Positions 1 to 5,916 of a stretch of DNA of 35,009 nucleotides are shown here, one piece after another (within the stretch, counting starts at the first letter, position 1; the number at the start of each line of letters is the position of its first letter). The stretch covers positions 1-35,009 of the forward strand of contig JAFZOG010000103.1 in NCBI GenBank assembly GCA_017550745.1, written 5' to 3'. The stretch comes from Clostridia bacterium. Its GTDB lineage: Bacteria; Bacillota; Clostridia; Christensenellales; Aristaeellaceae. The notes beneath the pieces were generated by a model, which ran no database searches, was not told the DNA's origin, and saw only the letters and a list, made by a program, of their open reading frames with translations. Both the position numbers and the translations under genes were made by a program.

Positions 1-1
1 C

Positions 2-85
2 AATCCCGGCCCCGGCGGCGGCAATCCCGGCCCCGGCGGCGGCAATCCCGGCCCCGGCGGCGGCAACCCCGGCCCCGGCGGCGGT
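2..85 (+). repeat. Four tandem 21-bp repeats coding for NPGPGGG
   Basis: Four head-to-tail 21-bp units begin at 2, 23, 44 and 65. The first three read identically and the fourth differs at two silent positions. In the reading frame of the gene that ends at 391 each unit encodes the heptapeptide NPGPGGG. The array probably continues to the left of the window. Perfect in-frame repeats of this kind expand and contract easily by slippage, so the copy number may vary between strains and may be collapsed by assembly. Confidence 0.9.
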
Positions 86-391
86 GGCGGCGGCAGCATC
101 GGAGTCGTGATTTCCACTCCCGTCCCCGCCTCAACCCCGGTGCCTCCCACGCCTGAAGAGGAAAAGCCACATGAGCACATCTTCGGCCTGCCCATCAAGA
201 GCGGCGAAACCACTCATACCCGGTGGTGCATCACCTGCGGCAGAGTCGGCCAGTCTGAGAACCACAGATTCCTCTACCGCGGCGACGTGGAGCCCTGCGA
301 AAAGTATCCCGACGGCGGCAAGATCTATCAGTGCCCGCTGTGCGGATACAGTTACGTGGAGGAACCCAAGACGGAAGAAGCAAATCCCTGA
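2..391 (+). CDS. C-terminal part of a glycine/proline-repeat protein with a two-knuckle zinc-ribbon-like tail
   Basis: The frame is open from the first bases of the window to a TGA at 389-391 (129 visible residues), so this is the 3' end of a gene that starts upstream. A GTG at 107 is in frame but has no ribosome binding site and sits after the repeats, so I do not use it. Order of parts: four NPGPGGG heptapeptides, a short polyglycine stretch, a Thr/Pro/Val-rich linker (STPVPASTPVPPTP) typical of extended surface-protein linkers, then a compact domain with CITC (about visible residues 76-79), a single Cys near 99 and CPLC (111-114). The paired CxxC motifs suggest a metal-binding ribbon. The following genes all encode exported proteins, so this may be one too, but its N-terminus is not visible. 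Function unknown. Confidence 0.75.
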   Translation, partial: NPGPGGGNPGPGGGNPGPGGGNPGPGGGGGGSIGVVISTPVPASTPVPPTPEEEKPHEHIFGLPIKSGETTHTRWCITCGRVGQSENHRFLYRGDVEPCEKYPDGGKIYQCPLCGYSYVEEPKTEEANP

Positions 392-432
392 TAAGCCTGT
401 ATGCCCGTCGTGACCCCGTGGGGCAATAGGCC

Positions 433-464
433 GCGCCCTGCCCCATCCCCTTCGGGCAGGGCGC
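433..464 (+). terminator. Perfect 11-bp hairpin after the repeat protein
   Basis: GCGCCCTGCCC (433-443) pairs perfectly with GGGCAGGGCGC (454-464) across a 10-nt loop, 41 bases after the stop at 391. It sits where a terminator is expected, but it is followed by GC-rich sequence and not by a T-run, so intrinsic termination would be weak. It could equally act as an mRNA 3'-end stabiliser. Confidence 0.4.
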
Positions 465-524
465 CGGCCCGGCCTCCGGGAGCGCCGGGAATAACGAAAC
501 CATAAAGAAAAGGCGGTGTTCGTT

Positions 525-944
525 TTGAAAAAGCTGTTGGCTCTCCTGCTGGCGCTCTTCCTGGCGTGCGGCTTCTGCTTCGCCCAGGCGGAAGCGGCTG
601 ACGTGATGCTGGGAAGCTGGACGTGCGAATATATGGGCATCCCGCTTTACTGCCTCCTGTATGAAGACAATACCTTCGAGGCCGTGATCGGCATGGATTT
701 GCCCATTGAGAAAAAAACCCTTTCCGGCACCTGGGAATTCGATGGCGAGGCCGTGATCCTCCACTGCGGCGAAAAGGATCTGCCCTTTACCTGGGATGGA
801 AATACCCTGACCGGCGAGCTGTTCGGCGTGCCGGTAGCGCTGGAAAGCGTTTGGAAGAATCATGATCCCCTTGCGGACATAAGAGAAGCGGAACGCGAGC
901 GGCTGATCCTCTCCGAGGACGGCATGCCCGAAACCAACGAATAA
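525..944 (+). CDS. Small exported protein with a domain shared with the 674-residue neighbour
   Basis: 139 residues. I start at TTG 525: it gives a normal signal peptide (MKKLLALLLALFLACGFCFA, cleavage probably after FA or AEA), matches the start of the neighbour at 1164, and has AGGCGG 8 nt upstream. The alternative GTG at 516 lies inside that Shine-Dalgarno. Residues about 29-107 form a domain with the pattern GxWxxxYxGIPxYxxxxED...GxWxFDGE...DGxTxTGxxxGxPV, which recurs at the C-terminus of the protein at 1164-3188 and in the remnant near 4.7 kb. The pattern suggests a small beta-sandwich or lipocalin-like fold, but I do not recognise a named family. The tail (residues about 110-139) is charged. 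It probably acts outside the membrane; function unknown. The 13-bp repeat array begins within its last codons. Confidence 0.8.
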   Translation: MKKLLALLLALFLACGFCFAQAEAADVMLGSWTCEYMGIPLYCLLYEDNTFEAVIGMDLPIEKKTLSGTWEFDGEAVILHCGEKDLPFTWDGNTLTGELFGVPVALESVWKNHDPLADIREAERERLILSEDGMPETNE

Positions 945-970
945 AACCAACGAATAAAACCAACGAATAA
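932..970 (+). repeat. Three perfect 13-bp tandem repeats spanning a stop codon
   Basis: AACCAACGAATAA occurs three times without mismatch at 932-944, 945-957 and 958-970. The first copy contains the last codons and the TAA stop of the upstream gene; the other two lie in the intergenic gap, and the third runs into the ribosome binding site of the 984 gene. The unit is not a multiple of three, so expansion leaves the protein unchanged while altering the distance between the two genes. Replication slippage is the simple explanation. Confidence 0.9.
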
Positions 971-983
971 GGAGGAGAGAAGA

Positions 984-1148
984 ATGGATTACAAGAAACT
1001 GTCGATGATCATTCCCATGGTATCCGTGGCCGTGATGATCGCCTGGGGCGTGCTGGGCAACGACTGGGGAAGAAGCTGGATCGCCGTGGCAATTGGCGGG
1101 ATTCTTTCGGGCATCCTGAGGGTGCTCGCGGGAAATGAAGACAAATAA
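984..1148 (+). CDS. 54-residue small membrane protein
   Basis: ATG 984 is preceded by a strong GGAGGAGA at 971-978 and the frame runs to TAA 1146-1148. The product is MDYKKLSMIIPMVSVAVMIA... and has two hydrophobic stretches, residues about 7-24 and 32-48, separated by a short GNDWGRSW loop, so a two-pass helical hairpin is likely with the basic N-terminus inside. The last residues (AGNEDK) are polar. The gene sits in the same direction between two exported-protein genes, 15 nt ahead of the next start, and is probably co-transcribed with them. I do not recognise the family. The clear Shine-Dalgarno and tight spacing support a real gene despite the small size. Confidence 0.75.
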   Translation: MDYKKLSMIIPMVSVAVMIAWGVLGNDWGRSWIAVAIGGILSGILRVLAGNEDK

Positions 1149-1163
1149 AAGGAGGAAAAGAAC

Positions 1164-3188
1164 ATGAAAAAACTGCTTGCGCTGCTGGTGGCGCTGGTGA
1201 TGGCCCTGGGCTGCGCCATGGCGTCCGCTGAAACCGTGTACACCAAGATCGCCGTCAACCATGAAACCGCCAACGGCCTCATCGCGTCCTTCGGCATGCC
1301 CGAGGAGCAGATGGGCATGGTGGAGCCTCTCCTTTCCCTGGTGGACGCGCTGGGCCTTAAGGTGATCGCCGTGGAAGACGGCGCGGAAATCACCCTGGAC
1401 TTTAACGGCAAGGAAGCCCTTACCCTGGGCTGCCTGATGGACGAAAAGAGCATCACCGCCGTCAGCACCCTGTTCCCCAACTATGCCGTGACCATGCAGC
1501 TGGATACCCTCACCCAGATGATGGGCAGCATGATGCCCGGGGCTGGCGAAGGCGGCGAGGGCGGCATGGACATCACCGCCATGATCGAGCCCCTGATGGG
1601 CTATTTCACCCGCTTTGCGGAAGCCTGCGCCAACGCGGCGGTTCCGGGGGAACCGGTGCCCGGCGCATATGAATTCGAGGGCTGCAAGTTCGATACCCTG
1701 GTGCCCATCACCGTGGATATCCAGGCCATCGCCGAGAGCTTCAAGACCTTGATGGACGAAATGATGAACGACCCGGCGGCCTTTGGCGCGATCCAGGGCA
1801 TGATGCAGGGCACGGGCGCAAGCCTGGACGCGGACGAAATGAAGAAGGGCCTGGATGAATTCATCGCCCACTTCCCGGACACCGTCACCGCCGAATACTA
1901 CACCAACAGCGACGGCAGCCCCGCGTTCTACATGCAGGGCGAATCCGCCTACGAAGGCAAGGAAGGCGCTTCCTTTGGCTACACCATGCTCTTCCTGGAC
2001 GAGCAGAACATGAAGATGACCTACTGGGATAACGAAAACGCCATGTCCGGCTCCATTGTCATTACGGCGAATTCCTTCCGTATGGACTTTGATATGGCTG
2101 GAATGACCTTCGCATTGGACCTCACCTTTGAGATGGGTGAAAGCTCCGTGTTCGTCTGCAAGCTGTATTTCATGGATCCGGAGAACCCGCTGGTGACCGT
2201 GAACGTCACCGTTTCTCCTGACAGCGCCCGCACCCTGGCTGTGGACACCGGCGACAAGACCGTGCTGGCCCTCGAAACCCTGATGAACGGTGAAGGCGAC
2301 GCCAGCGGCCTGCTGGGCGACATCATGGTGAACGGCCTGGGCGGCCTGATGACCAGCCTGACCGAAGCCGTGCCCGAGATGGGCGGGATGCTGTCCATGT
2401 TCATGGGCGGCACCGGCGCCATGGCGGGCGGCGATACCCTGCGGGCGGGAAAAAAGCTCCTGCGGCTGGGCACCTCCGGCTATGTCATTGCGGTGGACGA
2501 AAGCTTTGAGGAAGGCGAGCTTACAGCGGAGGACATCGCCAATGATATGGTGGCCTATATGCTGAGCCCCAACACCCTGTTGGACTTCGATATCTACCAG
2601 TTCTCCAAGGAAGGCTATCCCGAGGTGCTGGCCGATTTCGTGAAGCAGGAAGCGGAAGAATACGACGCCTTCATCATCGCGCCAGCGCTGGACATCAACG
2701 GAATCCCCGCCGGCATGTACAGGGCCACGGAGACCTATGAGGGCAAAGAGTACACCACTGCCACCTACGTGCTTGAGGACGGTGACCAGTACGTGGAAAT
2801 CGCCTTCTGGCTGGACGGCGAGGAAGCAATCATTGAAGCCATGGAAATCATCGACACCCTGACCTATTCCCCCGCCGCCGAAGGCTTGAACGCCATTTCC
2901 GGCGACTGGGCGGTAAACTATTTCGGCATCCCCATGTACTTCTACTTTGACGAAGACGGCACCTACCTGGGCCTGATCGCCGACGACAGCGTGCCCCTGG
3001 CGGAAGACGGCAGCAACAGCGTCACCGGCTTCTGGACGTTTGACGGGGAAAAGATGTTCATGTACGGCGAAGAAGGCGAAGCCGGGGATGTGCTCGAATT
3101 CGTCGTTGACGGCCTGACCATGACCGGCATGATCGAAGGAATGCCCGTGGTGTTCACCCGTGCAATCGAACCGGAACAGAATAACTGA
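1164..3188 (+). CDS. Large exported protein of unknown function, 674 residues
   Basis: ATG 1164 follows AGGAGG with good spacing. Residues 1-23 are a signal peptide (MKKLLALLVALVMALGCAMASAE). The body is acidic and methionine-rich. The N-terminal half to about residue 420 alternates strands and glycine/methionine-rich turns (for example SMMPGAGEGGEGGMD near 125). Residues about 430-570 (from AGKKLLRLGTSGYVIAVDE) resemble in layout the protein at 3963-4526: a secreted alpha/beta domain where predicted strands follow an ELTAEDIANDM-type helix. Residues 578-674 (ISGDWAVNYFGIP to the end) are the same domain as in the 525-944 protein, with the GxWxFDGE core. The last 166 bp recur at 4681-4846 at about 92% identity. 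Likely a surface or wall-associated protein; no enzymatic motif is visible. Confidence 0.8.
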   Translation: MKKLLALLVALVMALGCAMASAETVYTKIAVNHETANGLIASFGMPEEQMGMVEPLLSLVDALGLKVIAVEDGAEITLDFNGKEALTLGCLMDEKSITAVSTLFPNYAVTMQLDTLTQMMGSMMPGAGEGGEGGMDITAMIEPLMGYFTRFAEACANAAVPGEPVPGAYEFEGCKFDTLVPITVDIQAIAESFKTLMDEMMNDPAAFGAIQGMMQGTGASLDADEMKKGLDEFIAHFPDTVTAEYYTNSDGSPAFYMQGESAYEGKEGASFGYTMLFLDEQNMKMTYWDNENAMSGSIVITANSFRMDFDMAGMTFALDLTFEMGESSVFVCKLYFMDPENPLVTVNVTVSPDSARTLAVDTGDKTVLALETLMNGEGDASGLLGDIMVNGLGGLMTSLTEAVPEMGGMLSMFMGGTGAMAGGDTLRAGKKLLRLGTSGYVIAVDESFEEGELTAEDIANDMVAYMLSPNTLLDFDIYQFSKEGYPEVLADFVKQEAEEYDAFIIAPALDINGIPAGMYRATETYEGKEYTTATYVLEDGDQYVEIAFWLDGEEAIIEAMEIIDTLTYSPAAEGLNAISGDWAVNYFGIPMYFYFDEDGTYLGLIADDSVPLAEDGSNSVTGFWTFDGEKMFMYGEEGEAGDVLEFVVDGLTMTGMIEGMPVVFTRAIEPEQNN

Positions 3189-3346
3189 AAGATATCAGGA
3201 ATCATTGCTTCTGCAAACATATGGAAATTGCGGAATACCGTTCATACGAATATGCTTGAAAGAAAGAGGCTTTCCGCATAGAAAAAAACAGCAATACAAA
3301 GCAGTCAGATACGGATTTCCCATATTATAAAAAAGGGGGTTGTTTC

Positions 3347-3928
3347 ATGAACAAGCGGTTTTTATCTTCTTTGACTGTCGTGATGCTGCTGGTGGTGACG
3401 CTTCTGTTCACGCATGTGGCTCCTGCCAGCGCGTCCTATGTCGTGTACTCCAATTGCGGAAACGGCAAACCATTGAATGTGCGTGAAGGCCCGGGCAAGG
3501 ATTACTGGATAATGGACAAGATTCCCTACGGAAATCCGATTGTGGTTGACGGCGAGACGGACCCGGGGTGGCTGCATGTGAGCAGCGGGGGTTATGTACA
3601 GGCGTCATTGACCAGTCGAACCTATCCCGGCCCCTACGTTCCGCCGTCTCCTGCTCCAAGCCCCTCAACAAGTACGAGTTCAGATTATAACAGCGTTTTC
3701 CGGTCTGCCCGATTTGTGACTCCCTACACGGTGACACTGACTGACACCCCGAACAGCAATGGAAAGGCCAATGTGCGCTGGGCGCCATCCAAGTACGCTA
3801 CGCTGCAAAAGGCTTATCCCTCCGGAACCCAGGTTCGGGTACTGGCGGAGCTTGGAAACTGGTACCAGGTGGAAGATGCCATCAATGAAATGGTAGGCTT
3901 TGTGCACAAGTCTTATGTAAACCGGTAA
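3347..3928 (+). CDS. Exported protein with two bacterial SH3 (SH3b) domains
   Basis: 193 residues, ATG 3347 behind AAGGGGGT. Residues 1-29 are a signal peptide ending in ASAS. Two SH3b-like modules follow: the first about residues 36-88 with the hallmark LNVREGPGKDYWIMDKIPYG...GWLHVSSGGYVQ, the second about 137-191 with ANVRWAPSKYATLQKAYPSG...NWYQVED...GFVHKSYV. A Pro/Ser/Thr linker (PPSPAPSPSTSTSS) joins them. SH3b modules usually bind peptidoglycan or other wall components, so the protein probably attaches to the cell wall; no catalytic domain is present. In the second module the usual NVRxGP reads NVRWAP. It lies between exported-protein genes. The 158-bp gap before it holds no promoter I trust. 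Confidence 0.85.
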   Translation: MNKRFLSSLTVVMLLVVTLLFTHVAPASASYVVYSNCGNGKPLNVREGPGKDYWIMDKIPYGNPIVVDGETDPGWLHVSSGGYVQASLTSRTYPGPYVPPSPAPSPSTSTSSDYNSVFRSARFVTPYTVTLTDTPNSNGKANVRWAPSKYATLQKAYPSGTQVRVLAELGNWYQVEDAINEMVGFVHKSYVNR

Positions 3929-3962
3929 GCAGACTGAACGAGAATATGAGGAGGAGTTTGTT

Positions 3963-4526
3963 ATGAAAAAAATCATTGCGCTGGCTTTGAGCCTGACGCT
4001 GCTGCTTGGCTGCGTTTCCGCGCTTGCAGAGACTGCGAAGCAGGAAACGCTGACCATGCCGGGAGCCTTCTCTGTTAAGTATCCCGCGCTGCCCGGCTAT
4101 TATTCTTTCACCGTGGAAGAAAACAACGAAATGAGTTATCGGATGATGATCACCCCCAAGGAAGCCGGGAAACCTGTTCTGCTGCTGACAATAGACTTCA
4201 ACGATGAGTGGTATGGCGTAAATACGTTGGCTGATGCCACAGAAGAAGACATGGCAGCGCTGCGGGCTGACTTCTATAATGTGACCGAGCTGAATGATGG
4301 AGAGATCGTCTTTGAAGAAACCCAGACAAACGCGGGAATTCCTGTGCTGGTGGCCAGGGCGGCGGATGGTTCCTTTGGCGCGGTTTACACGATCTATATG
4401 AGTCATGAAATTGAAATCGACATCTTTCCAAACGCCGGTATTGACGGCATAAACGAAGAAGCTGTTCAGGCCGTGCTTGCGTTCCTGGGCGACGCCGAAT
4501 TTGTTCCGTTAGAAACAAAGGAATAA
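3963..4526 (+). CDS. Exported protein of unknown function, 187 residues
   Basis: ATG 3963 has GAGGAGG upstream and follows the SH3b gene by 34 nt. Residues 1-23 form a signal peptide (MKKIIALALSLTLLLGCVSALAE); a Cys at residue 17 lies within it but its context is not a good lipobox, so ordinary signal-peptidase I cleavage after ALA is more likely. The mature part (MPGAFSVKYPALPGYYSF... then strands, a helix EEDMAALRADFYNV, further strands, and a final helix EEAVQAVLAFLGD) has the order of a small alpha/beta domain like the PsbP/Mog1 fold, and looks similar in layout to residues about 430-570 of the 674-residue protein. That relation is inferred from pattern only. It ends just before a strong terminator. 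Confidence 0.75.
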   Translation: MKKIIALALSLTLLLGCVSALAETAKQETLTMPGAFSVKYPALPGYYSFTVEENNEMSYRMMITPKEAGKPVLLLTIDFNDEWYGVNTLADATEEDMAALRADFYNVTELNDGEIVFEETQTNAGIPVLVARAADGSFGAVYTIYMSHEIEIDIFPNAGIDGINEEAVQAVLAFLGDAEFVPLETKE

Positions 4527-4552
4527 TACAGCGCAGAGGAACCGTACAACAC

Positions 4553-4602
4553 AGGGGCTGTAAAAAAGATTGAAGAATCCGGGGTTTTTACAGCTCCTTT
4601 TC
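4553..4602 (+). terminator. Rho-independent terminator after the 3963 gene
   Basis: A 14-bp stem (4553-4566 with 4585-4598, one G-U pair) whose inner part GCTGTAAAAA/TTTTTACAGC is perfect. The loop is 18 nt and the sequence continues TTTT after the stem. This closes the exported-protein run, so the remnant that follows is outside the operon. Confidence 0.8.
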
Positions 4603-4651
4603 AATTTCAGAGAAAAGCAAGAGTGAGAAAAAGAGAAAAAAGCTTTCCTGT

Positions 4652-4846
4652 GAGCCCGCCGCAGAAGGCGCGGACGCCAACACCGGCTTCTGGACGTTTG
4701 ACGGGGAAAAGATGTTCATGTATGGCGAAGAAGGCGAAGCCGGAGATGTGATGGCATTCACCTTCGACGGCCAGACCATGACCGGCATGATCGAAGGAAT
4801 GCCCGTCGTGTTCACCCGGGCAATCGAACCGGAACAGAACAACTGA
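4652..4846 (+). pseudogene. Truncated copy of the shared exported domain (gene tail)
   Basis: The frame ending at TGA 4844-4846 reads EPAAEGADANTGFWTFDG and on to IEPEQNN, which is the C-terminal about 64 residues of the domain at the end of the 674-residue protein. From 4681 to the stop it aligns base for base with 3023-3188 with no gap and about 13 mismatches in 166 positions by my count. Left of 4681 the match continues only at protein level with a one-codon gap, and left of about 4650 it is lost in an A-rich, non-homologous stretch. There is no start codon with a ribosome binding site, no signal peptide and a terminator immediately upstream, so it is probably not expressed. It is the tail of a lost paralogue, or of a former single gene split by rearrangement. 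A strong terminator follows it. Confidence 0.85.
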
Positions 4847-4863
4847 AACAGCACCATCCTCCA

Positions 4864-4900
4864 AGCGCTTCCGGCTTTTTGCCGGAGGCGCTGTATTTTT
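4864..4900 (+). terminator. Strong Rho-independent terminator
   Basis: AGCGCTTCCGGC (4864-4875) pairs with GCCGGAGGCGCT (4881-4892), 12 bp with one G-U, around a TTTTT loop, and is followed by GTATTTTT. It ends the gene remnant, which suggests that the remnant kept the original 3' end of a once intact gene. It also isolates the sporulation operon that starts just downstream. Confidence 0.85.
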
Positions 4901-4916
4901 ATGCGAAGGATCGGAA

Positions 4917-4946
4917 GCATAGCTTTTACCCGGATGCGGCATATTA
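4917..4946 (+). promoter_or_regulatory. Candidate SigG-type sporulation promoter for the ytfI-like/ytfJ operon
   Basis: GCATA (4917-4921), an 18-nt spacer, then CATATTA (4940-4946). This fits the published Bacillus subtilis SigG pattern GHATR-N18-CATXHTA at every defined position. A start about 7 nt after the -10 would give a leader of roughly 17 nt that carries just the GGGAGG ribosome binding site of the 4970 gene. No SigA-type promoter is apparent here. The genes behind it are of the forespore/germination type, which supports the reading. Confidence 0.55.
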
Positions 4947-4969
4947 TTCCTGGCCGGGAGGGAAAAAGT

Positions 4970-5542
4970 ATGCGCTGGATCGGGTTAGGAATCTTTATGC
5001 TGCTGATTGCGCCGGTGCAGGCAGGGGCAGTGCTGCGGTGGGAACAGGGGAAGCTTACGCTGGCAGCGGGGATCATGGTCTGGGGCGTTCGCTTTCAAAC
5101 GTTGATCGAGGCCCGGCGGGACACGGCGGGGATGCTTTTGATGACCGCCACGGTGGGCAAAAAAACGCTTCCCCTGCGTCCAAGCGGAAAGAACGCGGGA
5201 AAGGGGATCAAAGCGCTGCGGCTGATGCTGAGGTCAAACGCTGACCGCGCGGCCCTTGGAAAAATGATCCGGGTGCAGGCTTTTGATCTCTTTGCCCAGA
5301 TCGGCGGGCGGAACGCCGCGTTCATCGCGCTGGCTACGGGCTTCCTCCAGGCGCTGCCTCCCCTGCTTCCCTTCGCCCGTATCCATTGCCGCCCCTCCTT
5401 CAACGGAGAAACAAAAGCCTTCCTCCGGTGCATAGCCGGAACCAGGCTGGGTATTCTATGGATAGCGTGGCTGCGCTGGCGCAGGCATCAGCGCGCCGCC
5501 CAAAAGGAGGAAACAGCATGGAGCATCCCATCGGAGACCTGA
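4970..5542 (+). CDS. DUF2953-type membrane protein, YtfI-like, partner of YtfJ
   Basis: 190 residues. I start at ATG 4970, which has CGGGAGGGA at 4954-4962; an in-frame ATG at 4901 lies inside the terminator region and is rejected. Residues about 4-22 form a membrane anchor (WIGLGIFMLLIAPVQAGAV). The body is basic and contains a helix-rich segment RAALGKMIRVQAFDLFAQIGG, then DAA-like small residues (NAAFIALATGFLQALPPLLPF), the layout of DUF2953 proteins. In B. subtilis and many clostridia such a gene (ytfI) lies directly before ytfJ, and here the two overlap by 25 nt. Its molecular role is not established. The family call rests mainly on gene order and general layout, so it is moderately sure. 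Confidence 0.65.
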   Translation: MRWIGLGIFMLLIAPVQAGAVLRWEQGKLTLAAGIMVWGVRFQTLIEARRDTAGMLLMTATVGKKTLPLRPSGKNAGKGIKALRLMLRSNADRAALGKMIRVQAFDLFAQIGGRNAAFIALATGFLQALPPLLPFARIHCRPSFNGETKAFLRCIAGTRLGILWIAWLRWRRHQRAAQKEETAWSIPSET

Positions 5543-5916
5543 TGCAGACAACGCTCGAAAATATCAAGGATATGGTGGACGTAAACACCGTCATCGGCGA
5601 GCCCATCCCCACGGGCTCGGGCGCCACCATCATTCCCGTGTCCAAGGTGACGTTCGGCTTTGTGGCGGGCGGCGGGGAATACGACAAAAACCAGCTTCCG
5701 GAGGAGGAAAAGCCCTTCGCGGGCGGCAGCAGCGCCGGGGTGTCGGTGCAGCCGGTGGGGTTTCTGGTGGTGCAGCAGGACAGCGTGAAGGTGCTGCCCG
5801 CCCAGCAGTACACCGCCTGGGAACGGGCGCTGAATGCCGCGCCGCAGCTGGTGGAGGATGTCAAGCGCCTCCTGCAGAAAAAAGAAAACGCGGCGCAGGA
5901 AGGGCGGAATCCATGA
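5518..5916 (+). CDS. ytfJ: YtfJ/GerW family sporulation protein
   Basis: 132 residues from ATG 5518, which has AAGGAGG at 5504-5510 with a 7-nt gap. The start lies inside the end of the upstream gene and the stop overlaps the next start as ATGA, so translation is coupled on both sides. The signature segment GEPIPTGSGATIIPVSKVTFGFVAG (split here: GEPIPTGSGATIIP at residues 27-40, VSKVTFGFVAGGGEY at 41-55) is diagnostic of the GerW/YtfJ family. The C-terminal part has strands SVQPVGFLVV and DSVKVLPA followed by a final amphipathic helix. In B. subtilis YtfJ is made in the forespore and is needed for normal germination. Location is expected to be the forespore. Confidence 0.92.
   Translation: MEHPIGDLMQTTLENIKDMVDVNTVIGEPIPTGSGATIIPVSKVTFGFVAGGGEYDKNQLPEEEKPFAGGSSAGVSVQPVGFLVVQQDSVKVLPAQQYTAWERALNAAPQLVEDVKRLLQKKENAAQEGRNP

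Noticed and set aside
231-1871. Very long open frames on the - strand under the + strand genes (for example 231-1871, 9165-11207, 11440-12597), and on the + strand under uvrA (14606-16258)
   Set aside because: They are complementary shadows of GC-rich genes, rich in His, Gly, Arg and Ala, without start signals or recognisable domains.
3300-3346. CATATTATAA before the SH3b gene as a SigG or SigA -10 box
   Set aside because: Neither a GHATR at 18 nt nor a TTGACA-like box at 17 nt is present upstream.
3910-3925. TTATGTAAACC resembles the XerD half of a Bacillus dif site
   Set aside because: It lies inside the end of the SH3b gene, encodes its C-terminus, and the XerC half is absent upstream.
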